DNA of 64,000 bases from Pegoplata infirma (taxonomy: Eukaryota > Arthropoda > Insecta > Diptera > Anthomyiidae), in NCBI GenBank assembly GCA_963921195.1, contig OY992540.1, forward strand, positions 191,503,576-191,567,575. The letters are read 5' to 3'. Both the position numbers and the translations under genes were made by a program. The number at the start of each line of letters is the position of its first letter. Position 1 is the stretch's first letter. The notes beneath the pieces are model-generated. The model was given only the letters and a program-made list of their open reading frames with translations, had not been told where the DNA came from and searched no databases. Below are positions 1 through 12,272 of this stretch, one piece after another.

Positions 1-720
1 AGATTTTTTTGGAAAACAAATTAATCACTCCCACTTTTACATCTCCTTTTTTCGATATATCTAAAATCGGGTCGCCATAGTCCAACTTAGGTTTAAACGG
101 AAATAAAAATTGTTCACGCCCATTTTTATTTCGATACATCTAAAACGGAAGAACGACAGGGCCGATTTGGCTATTTGTTGATATTCGTGATAGCACAACA
201 AAGGTTTTTACGGAAAGAAAAATTGTCCGCTCCCACTTTTTTCAATAAATCTAAGATCGGAGAGCGAATGATCTCATTTGATAATTTTTTTCTTTAATGA
301 TCATTATAGCCCAAGTAAGGATTTTACGGAAATAATTATTGTACTACCCCACTTCAAAGCCCACATTTTTCAATAACCTTAAAATTTACAACACTTGAGA
401 ACGCCTGGACCGATTTGGCTATTTTTTTGTTTTAAATGTTCGTTATAGTCCATATAATTGGTCGGAAAGAAAAATTCTCCTCGCTAACTTATTTTTGATA
501 TATCTAAAATTAATTTTTACTCCAACTCGATCTATTAAAAAAAATATTTCTTAATAGATTCCGCATAAACTTTGTACAAATCAAGTCTAACTTACCACAT
601 AAATTTTAACGCCAACTTTTGTCTAAATAAGTCGACTACTAATGACCGGACCGATTTTTTTATGTTAATAATAGTTCTAATTAGGTTTTTAAGGAAATAT
701 AAATGAGAAAAGTGTCCCGA
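1..720. repeat. Degenerate tandem repeat, about 90-140 bp period
   Basis: Seen: the phrase GGAAANAAAAATTGT followed by a CTCCCACTTTT-like stretch, an ATATATCTAAAATCGG-like stretch, GACCGATTTGGCTATTTTTT and a TTATAGTCCAA-like stretch recurs about six times (unit starts near 10, 100, 211, 328, 464 and 694). Spacing and sequence have drifted. Such central tandem blocks occur in DINE-1-like elements, but no DINE end is visible here, so that origin is inference. No gene is seen. Confidence 0.6.
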
Positions 721-2036
721 AAAAATGGAAAATTCGGGAAAACTGTAAAGGGTTGTTTGAACTCAAGGCGATAGCTCACAGTAAGAACGAAGGATATGCG
801 TAATTGATTGTTGTGTTGTTCATAATGATACTAAAGAAGTTTTAAATTTGTACAGGTCGCGAAGTCAAAGACATGGTTATTTTTTTTGTTCTTAAAATAT
901 AATTTGAAGATGATTATCTGCCTAATCGGGTCCTTAAAAACTACTCCCACAAATCTTTGTAAGCCAAGAAATTCATTACATTTTTTGCAGGGCTATATAT
1001 TGGAAGCGAGATGAAATATAACACTTATCTTATATTTGGGCCAGCAACGCGGACCGGGCCAGCTAGTTTAACTTAAAAATGAGAAATTTTCTTAACTATG
1101 AGGAAAAAATTTTAATTTATTTACTTATAATTAGTTCATAGTTTTCTTAAAATGGATTTTTTAAATATTAGGAAAAAAATTCTTACTGCCAAAGAAATTT
1201 TTCACAAATCTAAGAATCGTATCTTTATTTTTTAGACATATTTCTTAAAAAACAATTTAGTTCAAGTTTAGTTAAAATTTACTAAAAAAAACATCATCGT
1301 ATTTCTCTTCTTTGAATTGAGGAAGTGTACTTCTTAGAATTTAGTTAATGACTTCTGAGAATTTAGTAAATAACTTCTTAGAATTTAGTTAAAAATTCAA
1401 AATGGCGATATCTCGAAAACTAAGCGAGATAGAGCGAAACGTATGAAATTTTCAAAAGAAAGACTACAAAGAAAAATATGGAATAGCCTAGCTCTGCATA
1501 TCTGTCGGGGTCTCAAGATCCTAATTTTAGATCTAAAATTTAAAATTCCCGAGATTTTATATATACACATATCTCGGTAAATACTGCCAATCCGAGAAAA
1601 CGTCCAACGACATTTTTGTAGCTCTTGACTCGTAGATTAATGGTTTTTGAGTTATCCGGTTTTTAAGATTCTCAAGACCCTATCAGGCCCCTTATTACCG
1701 TATCTCAAAAACTAAGCAAGTTAGAGCGAAACGGACACAAGTTTTGGTTCAAAATCTATGGGGACCCTTAAAGGACCCAACGGGATCTCGAGTTAAATGG
1801 GGTCCGAACCCATGGGTCCAGGGTCTAGACCCATTCTATTTCTAAAATGTGAAGTATAATTTTTCCCATTTTCTAGTTAAAATTGGCTTAAAATTAAATA
1901 ATTTTGTTTTCCTTATTTTTGGGAAAATTATGAACTAAAACCAAGAAAAAAAATCTTTGGAGCCAAATCATTCCCTCTTTTTCTCAAAATTGAGTTAATT
2001 TTCCCAGATTTTAGTTCACTTTTTTTTTGAGTGTAC
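721..2036. other. AT-rich repeat-derived DNA, no gene
   Basis: No coding frame of note. It contains the 22-bp tandem repeat listed separately and two related blocks, at 1404-1440 and 1701-1736, both reading like 'TATCTC-AAAACTAAGC-AG-TAGAGCGAAACG'. The right edge (2022-2036) ends in TTTTTTTTTGAGTGTA, the same kind of end (TA-flanked CACTCAAAAA) as several TA-inserting elements in this window. A matching left end was not found. Confidence 0.4.
1329..1394. repeat. 22-bp tandem repeat, three units
   Basis: Three consecutive units of ACTTCTTAGAATTTAGTTAA plus two bases begin at 1329, 1351 and 1373, with two or three differences between units. Confidence 0.8.
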
Positions 2037-2245
2037 GATATTTGCTAAGATTTATAGAGGGGGGAGGGGGGGGGGGGGTGGTTAAATTTTCCCAAAAGTT
2101 CTCCGTTTATCATAGATCAATAATAAAGTATATTATTAATCGAAGGCGTTTGGAAAACCTACAAAAAAACTATTATAAAAACACATCTGAGCTTCAAAAA
2201 ATGGTTTGACGTCTTTAGTGAAATTGTATGGAGATTCTTTTCTTA

Positions 2246-2831
2246 CAAGGGAAGTATCTCAACCCTTGTGAACCGATTTGCCTGAAACTTAAAATATATA
2301 TTAATGAGACGATTTTAAGGTTGGGGTGTCTCGGCTTATCGGCCATATCGGGGATTTAGGGGTTCAAAACATGGGTCAAAAAATGCCGAAAAAATCGTTT
2401 TTTGGATTTTTCAGCCATTTCTTTTTAAGAAACTATATGATGTTTTCATATGAGAAGAAAGTTTTTTTTTAATGCCTATCCAATGGTGGCATAACCTTGT
2501 AAAAAATCGGCTTTAAATATTTTTTTCAGGAAAATGTGTAAATTTTGGGGGGTACTTATGTGAAGACATAGACCTACGATATCCGTATAGATAAGAAATA
2601 ATCTTTATTAAATTTAAGTCGACCCGTATTTTTGCCCTAGATGATATTCCTGTTAGTTCGGAAGTTATCAAAATTTTCCCGAAGGTCCACATGGTTTCAT
2701 AAGGGGACAACGAAATTTTTAAACACCGATATGGCCGATAAGCCGAGACACCCCAACCTTAAAATCGTCTCTTTAATACATATTTTAAGTTTCAGGCAAA
2801 TCGGTTCATAAGGGTTGAGATACTTCCCTTG
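2246..2831. mobile_element. PIF/Harbinger-like palindromic element, TTA duplication
   Basis: Ends CAAGGGAAGTATCTC and its complement are flanked by TTA on both sides (2243-2245 and 2832-2834). Arms are about 100 bp, nearly identical (left arm through 2360, right arm from about 2728), and carry GGTTGGGGTGTCTCGGCTTA. TTA duplications fit the TWA preference of PIF/Harbinger. No transposase frame is present, so it is non-autonomous. Two relatives with the same CAAGG end and TTA duplication lie at 36701 and 50385. Confidence 0.75.
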
Positions 2832-2839
2832 TTAGAAGG

Positions 2840-3623
2840 GTTAAACCCTCTAACTGCCATTTTAAGGGGTCATTTAAGTCCTTTTTCAAATTCCAAACAC
2901 AGATGTCCAATAAAACATCCATTTAAAGAGTTAAAATATTTTACAAATATTTTCCTCATAAAATTTCAATAGGGGTCAAAGGTTGAAAGTTTGTGCGACA
3001 TACTGAAAATGCTTAAAAAGGGGAAAATATAAAAAAATCAATGTTTGTTAATTTTTTTACCAAAGCAGTGTTAAACAAACTGGACAAAAAACAAAGTAAA
3101 TATACTTCTGAGCTAAAAATTATATTCTGATGTGTTCTGCAAAATTATATTATGATTCTTTTCTTTTACCGAATTAATAAATACGTAAAAGTCTATAAAA
3201 AGGCAGTCAGAGGGTTAAAATTTTCTACAAACATTTTGTGCATAAAATTTTACTAGGGGTCGCCAAATCAAGAAAATGCATTCGACCTATGTAAAATGCT
3301 TAAAAAAGTAAAGTTGTAAAATTTGCACATATAATTGTTTTTGATATTTTACAAAATTTTAATCCTTAAAAACTTTACTTTTTAAGCATTTTTTATATGC
3401 CGGATGAACTTTCTTCCTTGGCATTAAAATTGAATGTATAAAATATTCGTAGAACATTTTAAACCTTTAACTGCCTTATATTACACTTTTATGTAAATTT
3501 TTTTTGTGAAAAATTACAAAAATTACCCCTTAAAACGGGAGTTAGTTAACTTGGCAAAAAAAGAATCGTCATAAAATTTTATTAATCACTTCTGAATATA
3601 ATTTTTAGCTCAGAAGTATAAGC
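2840..3623. repeat. Inverted-repeat elements with AAAATGCTTAAAAA arms
   Basis: Two nested inverted repeats are visible: 3101-3123 against 3596-3620 (TATACTTCTGAGCTAAAAAT), and about 3235-3300 against 3370-3480 (CTTTACTTTTTAAGCATTTT and complement). It is related to the element at 12950-13912, for which 3250-3262 (TTTTACTAGGGGTCGC) is an empty insertion site. No coding sequence. Confidence 0.55.
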
Positions 3624-4304
3624 TACACTGAAAAAAAAAGTTTCTTAAAATTAAAGAAATTTTATTAAAATTAAAGAAAAACTGCACATAATTTGGCTCC
3701 AAAGAAAAATTTCCTTATTGTTATAAAACATCTTTCTTTAAATTTAATGTGAAAATTGTGCATTTATTTAATAAAATTAAGTGTACATGTACTTAATTTA
3801 AGTTTGCAAGCATATTAAAATTAAAGAAAAATTTCTTTAAATTACGAAAAAATGGGAATAATTTAGCTCCAAAGAAAAAATCTTTTTTATTTTAATTTTC
3901 TATGCTATTAATATCACAGTGCAACACCCAAAATCGGAATGGGATGAAACCAAAAGCAAATGAAAGTTGACATATTCCATAACAAACCAATCAAGGCATT
4001 TTTCTAGTTCAGAGCTAGATTTTGTTTTACACGCATTTGAAGTTAGTGCACTTTTATTATAATTATAATAATAAATGCTTGAAAACTGTATCAGTGGCGA
4101 ATGATTAATATTGTAATTGCCTTTAAATAACAATCATACGCAACGGTGTACAGTGATTTATTTTAATAATTTGGCTATTCAGTAAATAGGTACTGGACCG
4201 ATTGCAGCAAAATTCATACCAGTCTTAGCTGAAGTAATTTTGAGCTTAAGTTTGGAAACTGGACCCTACATGTCCAATAAGGGCACCACCAGGGGCCTTT
4301 AAAG

Positions 4305-5783
4305 CAGTGTTGGTATTTGAGAATTTTCAATTAGGGCCAAGTTGAGGGCTAAAAAGGGCCAAAATTGGCCGAAAAGGGCCGAAAATTTTTTTTAAAATAC
4401 TTTTTAGTTTTTGGTACTTTTTACAATATCAATCATAGAGTAGGTTAGGTTGGATGGGCTTTCGTCTTTTGACGAATTTTCCCTGATTCTTTTTAGTCTA
4501 TGCAGCAATTAATAACTTTGTCTCTTTAATATAGCAAGATCTAAGCACGGGGTTAATTAACACCTTGTGACATGTTCCAGGACTAGTCGCAAACTAGTCG
4601 TTCATATCAACTGCAACTTTTTTAATGATCGTAGAGCTTGTATTCTATAACCAGTTCGCGTTGAGCCAGTCACACAGAAAATAATATCGAATATTTTATT
4701 TTAATTAAAATTTTAATTGTTTTTTAATTTATTATTAATTAAACTTTTAATTAATATAATTAATTGTTTAATTAAATTTTTAACTTTATTTTAATTAATA
4801 TTTTAATTGTTTTCAAATTTAATATTAATTAAGTATTTAATTTATACAATTAAATGTTTAATTAAATTTCTAGCTTTACTTATTTTTTTTTTTTGTTTTG
4901 TTTTCCGTGTGTGTGCGAGTGTGTGTTTTTCTCTTGCATTGTATTACATACAAAAAAAATATATAAGTATAAAAAGTTTGTTGAAAGTTTTCTTTTATTT
5001 TCCACATAGGTTTTTGAATTCTCATTTTGTTTATAGTTTTATGTGTATGTATATGAAAGGTTTATAATCAACTTTATAAAATCATCTCACTGACTATGTC
5101 TTTACGGCATAAATAAATTTGGTAAAGTTTGAAGAAATATTTTTTTTAAACTATTTTGTTCAAAAAGAATGTTTTTACAAATTATTTTTTTTTAATATAA
5201 TATTTTTAATTAATTTTTTTAATTTATACAATTAAAATTTTAATTATTTTTTTTTAAAATTTTAATTAAATTTTTTAATTTATAGTATTAAGTTTTTAAT
5301 TAAATAAAAATCCATTTATTTTTAATTAACGACATACAAATATTTTTAATTTATTTGCGCATTTTAGTGATTGGTCCGGATTTAATTAATTTTTTAATTA
5401 AATCTACGAATTTTTTAATTAAATATTTTTTTTATTTTTTTCTGTGCATAGGATAGGTTTTTTTTTATCAATTCTTCCTGTAAGACCAATGAATTTCCCG
5501 CAGTTATTTAACACACTTGCCCACTTTTAAATAAAAAATTTTAAGAAAACAAAGCTTTACATTGTTGCGATTAAAGGTAGAAATATGAAAATAGGAATAA
5601 CTGATACTTTTTATCCTTTTTGACATAATTTAATTTTAGTAAAAATATTTTTTTAAATTTATTTTAAATAAATTTTGACAATATTTGAAGAGGATGAAAA
5701 AGGGCCAAAACTGTTTTTTGTGGTGCCACTGACCATGCAATAGTGCCAAAAATGGCACTATTGTGCCACATTTCCCAACCGTG
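4305..5783. mobile_element. hAT-like non-autonomous element with exact 8-bp duplication
   Basis: Ends CAGTGTTGGTATTTG and (complement of the right end) CACGGTTGGGAAATG. The target CTTTAAAG is duplicated exactly at 4297-4304 and 5784-5791, diagnostic of hAT-type insertion. The interior repeats AGGGCCAAAA near both ends and holds an AT-rich element at 4673-5446. No transposase. Confidence 0.85.
4673..5446. mobile_element. AT-rich CACAGAAA-ended element
   Basis: Starts CACAGAAAATAATATCG and ends ATTTTTTTCTGTG, with CA on both sides (4671-4672 and 5447-5448). The interior is dominated by TTTTAATTAAT-type runs. The ends resemble the pair at 11617 and 45572. It is the innermost layer of the nest. 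Confidence 0.5.
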
Positions 5784-6379
5784 CTTTAAAGTAGGACATT
5801 TTTAGTACACAAAAACTTTAAATGCTTTAAAATCACCAACTTTAAATGCGTGTAAAATAAAATCTAGCTCTGACCTAAAAAAAGGCCTTAAGGGTTTTGT
5901 TATGGAAAACGCCAGCTTTCATTTGCTTTTGGTTTCATCCCATTCCGATTCCGAAAGTTCGATTTTGTATCACTGTGTATTTTATCATTTATGTGTTTTG
6001 AAAAAACTTTATCAGTCTTTTAACCAAAAAATTAAAAAATCTACACTACAAGTAGCATAGTGAATTTGAATGACAATCGCCAATCGTTGGTGTCCAAACT
6101 AACATATTTAAACCTAATCAACTTTATACTAGTTGAGAATTAAAAGATGAAATTGGTATTTCTCTCAACCTTCGAAACAAATTTCTGTGTGCATTTTAAC
6201 AAGAATTCCTTCCTTAAAACTGTTATATATTTATTAAAAACTATTATAGTATATTAATATTAAAGTATGTGATAATAGTTTTCATCTTTGGAGCCAAATT
6301 ATGAGCAGATTTTCTTTAATTTTAATAAAATTTCTTCAATTTTAAGAAACTTTTTTTTCAGTGTACAGAAAAACGGGTG

Positions 6380-7245
6380 TGCCATTTATGTGGTATGGTT
6401 AGCCCTATATGAAACCAAGAAAATTTAGTTTTTGGTTTTTCAATTTTTCAAAAACTGGGCAAGGAGAGGTGGGTAAAAATTGGAAAAATGTTCAAATTTG
6501 TGTCGAGTTCCCTTGATTAAAAACTTTCCAAATTATAACGGAATGAACCACGATCGTAAATTCTTACATTCTGGTATACTTTTTATGGGCTATCGACTGA
6601 AATGTTTAATATTTTTTTCATAAGTTCTGTAATTTCATAAAAATTCTGTATTTCTCTTTTATTTTATTGTGTCAACATTGCGTATGAGTAACAAATATTT
6701 GCGAAACCAACGAATTTTGAATACTCATAAGCAATGTTGACACAATAAAAAACAAAAGAATTACAGAATTTTTATGAAATCCAATATTCAAATGTGATTA
6801 TTTCGAAAAATACAAAAAAATTCCCCCCTGATTTTTTTTGTGTTGATAGATAGATAAAATTTTGAAAAACAAATTAAAAAAAAACAAAATGTGGCTGAAA
6901 TTTTGATAAATTGACTTTTCAAAAAAAAGTTAAAAATTTCAGAACGGGTTCTGAAATTTTCCAAAAATAACAATTAATCAATTGCCTATAAAAAATATAC
7001 AAAATGTAAATTTTCGGAATTGTGGTACATTCCGTTTTAATTTAATAAATATTTAATCAAGACAACTCGACATAATTTTTGATAATTTTTTCAATACTTA
7101 GCACGTTCCTTAGCGCAGGTTTTGAAAAACTGAAAAAGCAAAAACCTAGTTTTCTTAGTTCCGTATAGGGTTATCAATATAACCTTTTAAGAAATTCATG
7201 GGACACATATTTTTTCACTGGAAATTTGGTATGGAATGCCTCATA
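6380..7245. mobile_element. Foldback element, copy 1
   Basis: The left arm (from about 6400) reads TTAGCCCTATATGAAACCAA and later CATTATAACGG-like sequence. The right arm (to about 7195) is its complement, with TTAGTTCCGTATAGGG and GGTACATTCCGTTTTAATTT. The arms are imperfect. The centre carries (A)n(T)n runs and TTTCAGAACGGGTTCTGAAA at 6938-6957. A close relative lies at 32851-33446. The left boundary is blurred by the neighbouring TA-flanked element. Confidence 0.6.
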
Positions 7246-8960
7246 TATGTATTTTATACGCCATACTCATTCGTACATGAACATGCAAGTGAAAGTTCTG
7301 CACATACAAAACAACAAAAACTACAATATTTTTTTTTTTTGCCATACATTACAAACATTCACTCACTCACTCTTCTGACTTACTCTGTGCATTGACGAAA
7401 AAATATAACAACAAAAAAACTGTGAATTAAAAAAAAAAAAAAAAAGTATAAACGAACGAACGTCCGTGACATCGATTACGTACATTGAACGTTGAAAATG
7501 TTGTGTCGTCGTCGACGTTATAATAGTCGTATGTAATAGCAACAACAACAACAAAAACAACTACGTAGAGAATAAAAGCAGCAACAACAACAACAACTGA
7601 CAATAATAATAATTCAACTAATACACATTACATTACACCAGCGATGTCCAAAAATTTTTTGCATTAGTATTAGTGAGCACGAGAGAGACTGCACTGAGCA
7701 AAAATAATTGACCGAATTATAAAAGATGTCGCTAAAATCAGACTAATAATTGAAATATTTTTAATGATTAAAATATATATTTGTATTTATTTTTATACAA
7801 TTTTAAAGATATTTTTAAAAACATATTTTTTAGATCTTCGAAAATTTAATTTACTATTAATTTACCATTAATAGAAGACCTTATTTATTATTTTTAATTA
7901 CACTTTTAATTAATAAATTAATTTATGTTTGAATTAACTTTTTAATTAAATTTAAATTATTTAAAAAATAATTTAATAATTTTGTGAATAATTCAATTAT
8001 AATTAATGCTTTATAAATAAATTCAATTTTGTTTGTTTCTGTCAGTGCATATAAAAAAATATAAGCGATGATCAGTTTAGCTTGTGCATTCTTTGATGTC
8101 TCATCAACGACTAAATGAATGAGCATAAGAATATGTGTGAAGAGCGTAATACACAATTGTGTAAAGAAATGGGCATCATTGCATTACACTTACTCTTCAA
8201 TACACAAATAAGCAAACAGACATACATTTTACATCGAGAAGCATAGAGAAGCTTTAATATTTTCTATGACTTGCATATGTGTGCAAGTGTAAGAGTGTGT
8301 CTGTATGTATGTGTTAACACTAGATAATTTAATAACGTCGTCTTAAATCGTGATGAAGTACGAACGTGCTTTGCATTACTTTTAGTTAAATCAAACCGAA
8401 AATAAAAATGAAATTAGTTAACATGTTTTGCCATTATTACATTACATTTCATTATTTTATACATTACCAATGGTCAGTCAGTCAGTTAGTTGGACAGTTA
8501 AACTCATACACTTACAATTGTATATGTGAATTTGTAACTGTTACAGTATTTTGTGTGGATTTTGTCTATGCGTGTTGTCATAAATACAGGCCATCAATGT
8601 TAAGTGTATGACAATGTTTGCCAAAAAATTAACTATTTTTTTTAAGTTAAAAAGAGAGTTTAACAGTGATTTAATCAAAGTTTTTTTTTTTTGGCCGTTT
8701 ATTTGTTTAAATGATAATTATTATTTTATTGGTCAATTATAGTGTTTTACTTCTGTTTAGTTTTAGTTGAATGCGGATATTTTGTGCAGACTAATTTTAT
8801 GTTAAAAAAAAAGTTTTGAGGTCTTTAGAGCAGCAATTTAGTTTCAAAGATTTGAAATTACGAGTAGAAAAGAAATTGTTGGTTAGATTTTGAGTTAAAT
8901 ATATATTTTTGTAAGATTTAAGATTTGATCTTATACGCTTATACATATCTGATATGAATC
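7246..8960. other. Mainly unique DNA with CAA-type simple repeats, no gene found
   Basis: Apart from one short TIR element (7692-8047) this stretch is not obviously repeated elsewhere in the window. It has the runs AGCAACAACAACAACA (7539-7600), GACGTCGTCGACG-like sequence near 7505 and GTGTGTCTGTATGTATGTG near 8296, which is usual for fly introns and regulatory DNA. No exon with clear codon bias or splice sites was recognised. Confidence 0.4.
7692..8047. mobile_element. Small AT-rich TIR element
   Basis: CACTGAGCAAAAATAATTG on the left and the complement CACTGACAGAAACAAAC of the right end give an imperfect TIR. The interior is rich in TTAATTAA-type words. No clear target duplication, so the boundaries are tentative. 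Confidence 0.4.
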
Positions 8961-9395
8961 TATCTAATTATTAGGGATGAGATTTTCATGCACTCAAAAA
9001 TCAAAAATATGCACTAAAAAACCTTAAAAATAAAATGTATGCAATATAATGTTGTTTTCATACGAAATCCTTCTTAAAAAGCAAAAGATTACGCCAGGCT
9101 TAAATATATATTAAAACTTTTTGTAAGTAAGATTTTTTTAAAAATTAAGACAATCCTAGGTATAAAAAAATTAAAAAAAACAAAAAGTTTTTTTTTTTTT
9201 AAATAAATTTTTAAAATTTAAAATAGTTTTTGAAATAAATAAATTTCAATTTGTGTTTTTGCTAATTTATGAGGAAATATGCACAAAATATGCACTTTAA
9301 AGCTGGAAATATGCACAAAATATGCAATTAAAACCACAGTACATGAGTAGTAGTATCACAGAGTTGCATCTGATGGGTGTAAGTATTAAGCTCTG

Positions 9396-9778
9396 AACAG
9401 AACAAGCCCGGCACGACTTTTTCCATACGATTTGACAGTTAAAAACCGTGACCGGCACGACAAAAAATTAAAACTTATTTTATTTTATCTCCGGGTTCTC
9501 TCAATCTCCTTCCCTCTCACACTCCAGGGTTGCCGGATTTTCACAACAATTTTTATTTTTTTCATTCACAATGGTGTAACAAACGTACAGTAGTGCCAAC
9601 TTAATCACATTGACTATGTGATAAGCGATTTTTTTCCGTAAAATTACTCTAATTTTATTAAAAGTTGGCACCACTGAACAAACAAATGACATTTTTTGCC
9701 GTCGCCGTCCCCCGTCATTGTTTTGGGCCTATATTCTCCGGCAACGGCAACCGTCCCCCGTGCCGTGCTTGTTCTGTT
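9396..9778. mobile_element. Short TIR element, AACAGAACAAGC ends
   Basis: AACAGAACAAGCCCGGCACG on the left is mirrored by CGTGCCGTGCTTGTTCTGTT on the right, a 20-bp inverted repeat with one extra base on the left. No convincing target duplication. The interior is relatively GC-rich (CCGTCGCCGTCCCCCG near 9700) compared with its surroundings. Confidence 0.5.
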
Positions 9779-10138
9779 TATACCTTTAGTGACAGCACAC
9801 GGTGTAACTTTTGACGTTTAATACAAAACAAAAACAAACATCATAAATACATGCACAAAATCTCACACGTACAGGCACACATATACTAGGCAGCGATGAT
9901 CATTCTGTACTAAAAACCATACCACCATATTGGAAAGTACGCAATTAGCACCAGTGTTTGCATACTAGTCTGTACTGTGATTAAAACCGAAACACAGACT
10001 AAATACAGACTCGACAGTAGAGTTTTACAAGAAAAAATGGGGAAAACTAAGCGATTTTAGGAGAAAACACAGCGGTTTTTAGTCCGTTTTACGCTAACAT
10101 GGCAACACTTTCTACGACTTAGGAGTGAGTGAGACAAC
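9779..10138. other. Unassigned AT-rich DNA inside the hAT-like element
   Basis: No frame of interest. It includes TAAAACCGAAACACAGACTA (9983) and ends in the GAGACAAC target copy of the next element. Origin unknown. Confidence 0.3.
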
Positions 10139-11136
10139 CAGGGCTGCCATATTTGCCGATTTATCGGCATTTTGCCGATTTTTTGCCTCAAAATTGTCAA
10201 AGTGCCGATTTGCCGATTTTTGCTCCAAAAATGCCGATTTTTTGATCAACTCTAAAAACACGGTGACTTTTTATACCCTACCCTTCGTCATAGTAGGATT
10301 TATGCATAAAGGTTTGTCATTCCATTTGTAACACCACGAAATATCGGTCTAGGACCCTAATAAGTAAACATGCTCATGGTCCTCCAACGATTTTAAGTCA
10401 ATCTAACGATATCCGTCCGTATGTCTGAAGAAAACACATCATTATTAGAGTGGAGCAATTTTTTTCCGATTTCACTTAGCGTAGGGGTCAGTAGAGTTGT
10501 CTTTTAGGGTGAATATGAACAGAAACATATATTTAACCTGTGAGGCAATGTCTGTGTTCCTTTTTGATCTAAAATCGGGAACCTCTGAAGAATGATGAAA
10601 AAAATATTTTTTTAATTTTTTTTGCTGGATATATTAGTTCTAGACAATGGAATCGGCCAAATTCCGAAACACATGTTTATTAAGTCTTGCAAAAATGGCC
10701 AACATAAATAAATTTAAAACAGAAAAATAGTTTTCATGAAAAGTATTCTATGAGAATATCATGGTTTTAATTAGTAAAGGAAATAATGACCTCGAACTAG
10801 AACAAAACTATTCAAAATATAATATTTTAAAGGCCGAATAAAACAATTTTTATTTTTTAATAAAAATGAATCAGAATTTTTAGTTTTTTGCTGAAAATAT
10901 AACGTAATGTTAGTGCAGTATTGAAAAATTTTATTTAGCGTATTAATTTTGTTTTCCTTTTATGCTAAATTGTTCTATTTTTCTATTTTTTGTCAATAAA
11001 AGTATTTTTATTGCATTAAAAATGGTTATTTTTCATTTGCCGATTTTTTGCCGATTTTTTTAAATTGAAGTGCCGATAATGCCGATTTTTTTTTGAAAAT
11101 ATGCCGATTTTTCATCAAAATCATCTGGCACCCCTG
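10139..11136. mobile_element. hAT-like element with exact GAGACAAC duplication
   Basis: The left end CAGGGCTGCCATATTTGCCG and the right end TGGCACCCCTG are inverted copies. GAGACAAC is duplicated exactly at 10131-10138 and 11137-11144. The words TGCCGATTTTT recur many times at both edges. The interior contains a DINE 5' fragment (10271-10440) and a fragment of a foldback family (10625-10900) also found at 57055. Non-autonomous. Confidence 0.85.
10271..10440 (+). mobile_element. DINE-1-like 5' fragment
   Basis: It begins TTTTTATACCCTACC, then shows GGTTTGTCATTCCATTTGTAA and CGAAATATCGGTCTAGGACC, then a short TCCGTCCGTATGTCTG block, in the order of DINE-1/mini-me elements. The 3' half and hairpin are missing. 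Confidence 0.7.
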
Positions 11137-11310
11137 GAGACAACAAAAACTGATCTGGCATCCATTTTTCTTATGGCGCGTTATAACAGTTTTCTCTTTC
11201 TAATCCAAAAAAAATCATTTTCACCAAAATATGCAAAAACAAATCGATTCAATTTTTACGCAAATTTCTTGATTCGGAAAGATAATTTGTCTATATCCTT
11301 TTTTAGACTA

Positions 11311-12272
11311 CCCTGCAAAAAAAGTCATTACCACTTCTCAGTGTAGTACTATAAAACTATAACAAATGTAATGAAATAAAACAAAAATAACAAAAAACAC
11401 AAGACAAAAACACACAAACAGTTTTTTCTACTCCAGAATACATAGATATTCAGCACTTAACTCATTACCTATCGCGACACCTCCATACAAATGTAAGTAG
11501 ATATTCAGTAGATAAGAACTACTCCGTGGAAGTAGTTGGAAGTTGTTTGAAAGCTCGGAGTACTTCTTATCTACTGAATATCTACTTACTTTTTTTTGTA
11601 TGGGAGTGTCGCGGAACACACAAAAAATTATTGGCTAAAAAATTTCAATTAAATCTATTGATCAACAAAATTTAAATGAGTCAATTATTGTTTTGATCAA
11701 CATTTTTGTTATTTTCTTTAATTATCAAATTACAAATTTTCAACATACCAGATTTTTTTTCTCTTCAATTTATTTGAATACATTAATTAAAAAATATACT
11801 TATTACTACGGTTTTACTTTTTTTTATTGCCGGCAACATATTGGAAAGCAAAAAACATGAATTTCTTCATAATTTTTCCGTAAGCGTGAAATTCATTTGT
11901 CAAATCAATAATTATTTTAATTGACTTTAAATAAAAAATCAATCAAACTTTTGATCAAAATCGAAAAAATTATTAATTGAAATAAAAATCAATTAATCAC
12001 CTACAATTTCATGATTGATATAACAATTTTCTTTATCGGAGGAGTTTCAATTAAAAAATTAATTGAATCCGCGTTTTTGTTGATTGACTTTCGTTTTCAA
12101 TTCTTTCTGTGAAGGCAATGAGTTAAGTGCTGAATAACAACTTTTTATGGAGTAGAAAAAACTGTTTTTGTGTTTTTTTCTTGTGTTTTTTGTTATTTTT
12201 GTTGTATTTCATTACATTTGTTATAGTTTTAAAGCACTCCAAATAGAAGTACTCCTCACTTTTTTTGCTGGG
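11311..12272. mobile_element. CCCAGC-ended TA element, copy 1
   Basis: Ends CCCTGCAAAAAAAGT and ACTTTTTTTGCTGGG sit between TA dinucleotides (11309-11310 and 12273-12274). The empty site AGACTATCGACAAAAAAC is preserved in the paralogous copy at about 62924. The arms are long inverted repeats (11345-11465 against 12115-12235, with AACAAATGTAATGAAATA). A later element (11617-12111) sits in the right half. Confidence 0.75.
11617..12111. mobile_element. CACACAAA-ended element, copy 1
   Basis: Begins CACACAAAAAATTATTGGC and ends CAATTCTTTCTGTG. It is almost the same sequence as 45572-46048, including GTTTCAATTAAAAAATTAAT near the right end. AA flanks both sides (11615-11616 and 12112-12113). The interior repeats TCAATTAA-like words. 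No coding potential. Confidence 0.7.

Larger units (their letters stand above)
3915..5977. mobile_element. CACAGTG-ended element, copy 1 (interrupted)
   Basis: It starts CACAGTGCAACACC and ends CACTGTG. The subterminal GGAATGGGATGAAACCAAAA and its complement form TIRs of about 70 bp. TAT is duplicated on both sides (3912-3914 and 5978-5980). A hAT-like element (4305-5783) splits it. Relatives: 42584, 47725 and 54587. The superfamily is not settled, because 3-bp duplications with CACAGTG ends do not match one family cleanly. Confidence 0.7.
3626..6363. mobile_element. TA-flanked TIR element, outer layer of a four-deep nest
   Basis: The left end CACTGAAAAAAAAAGTTTC and right end GAAACTTTTTTTTCAGTG are inverted copies. 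TIR similarity runs on through TTTGGCTCCAAAG in both arms (left to about 3720, right from about 6285). TA lies on each side (3624-3625 and 6364-6365), as for Tc1/mariner-type insertion. Its 2.7 kb consists largely of a later insertion (3915-5977). No transposase frame. Confidence 0.7.

Noticed and set aside
4673..5446. LTR of a retrovirus-like element
   Set aside because: No direct terminal repeats, primer-binding site or gag-pol sequence; the ends are inverted, not direct.
3915..5977. Assignment to Transib because of the CACAGTG end
   Set aside because: Flanking duplications look like 3 bp (TAT, TTA), not 5 bp, and no RAG1-like transposase is present.
7500..7600. Polyglutamine-coding exon from CAA/CAG runs
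   Set aside because: No start, splice site or continuing frame; CAA runs are common in fly introns.
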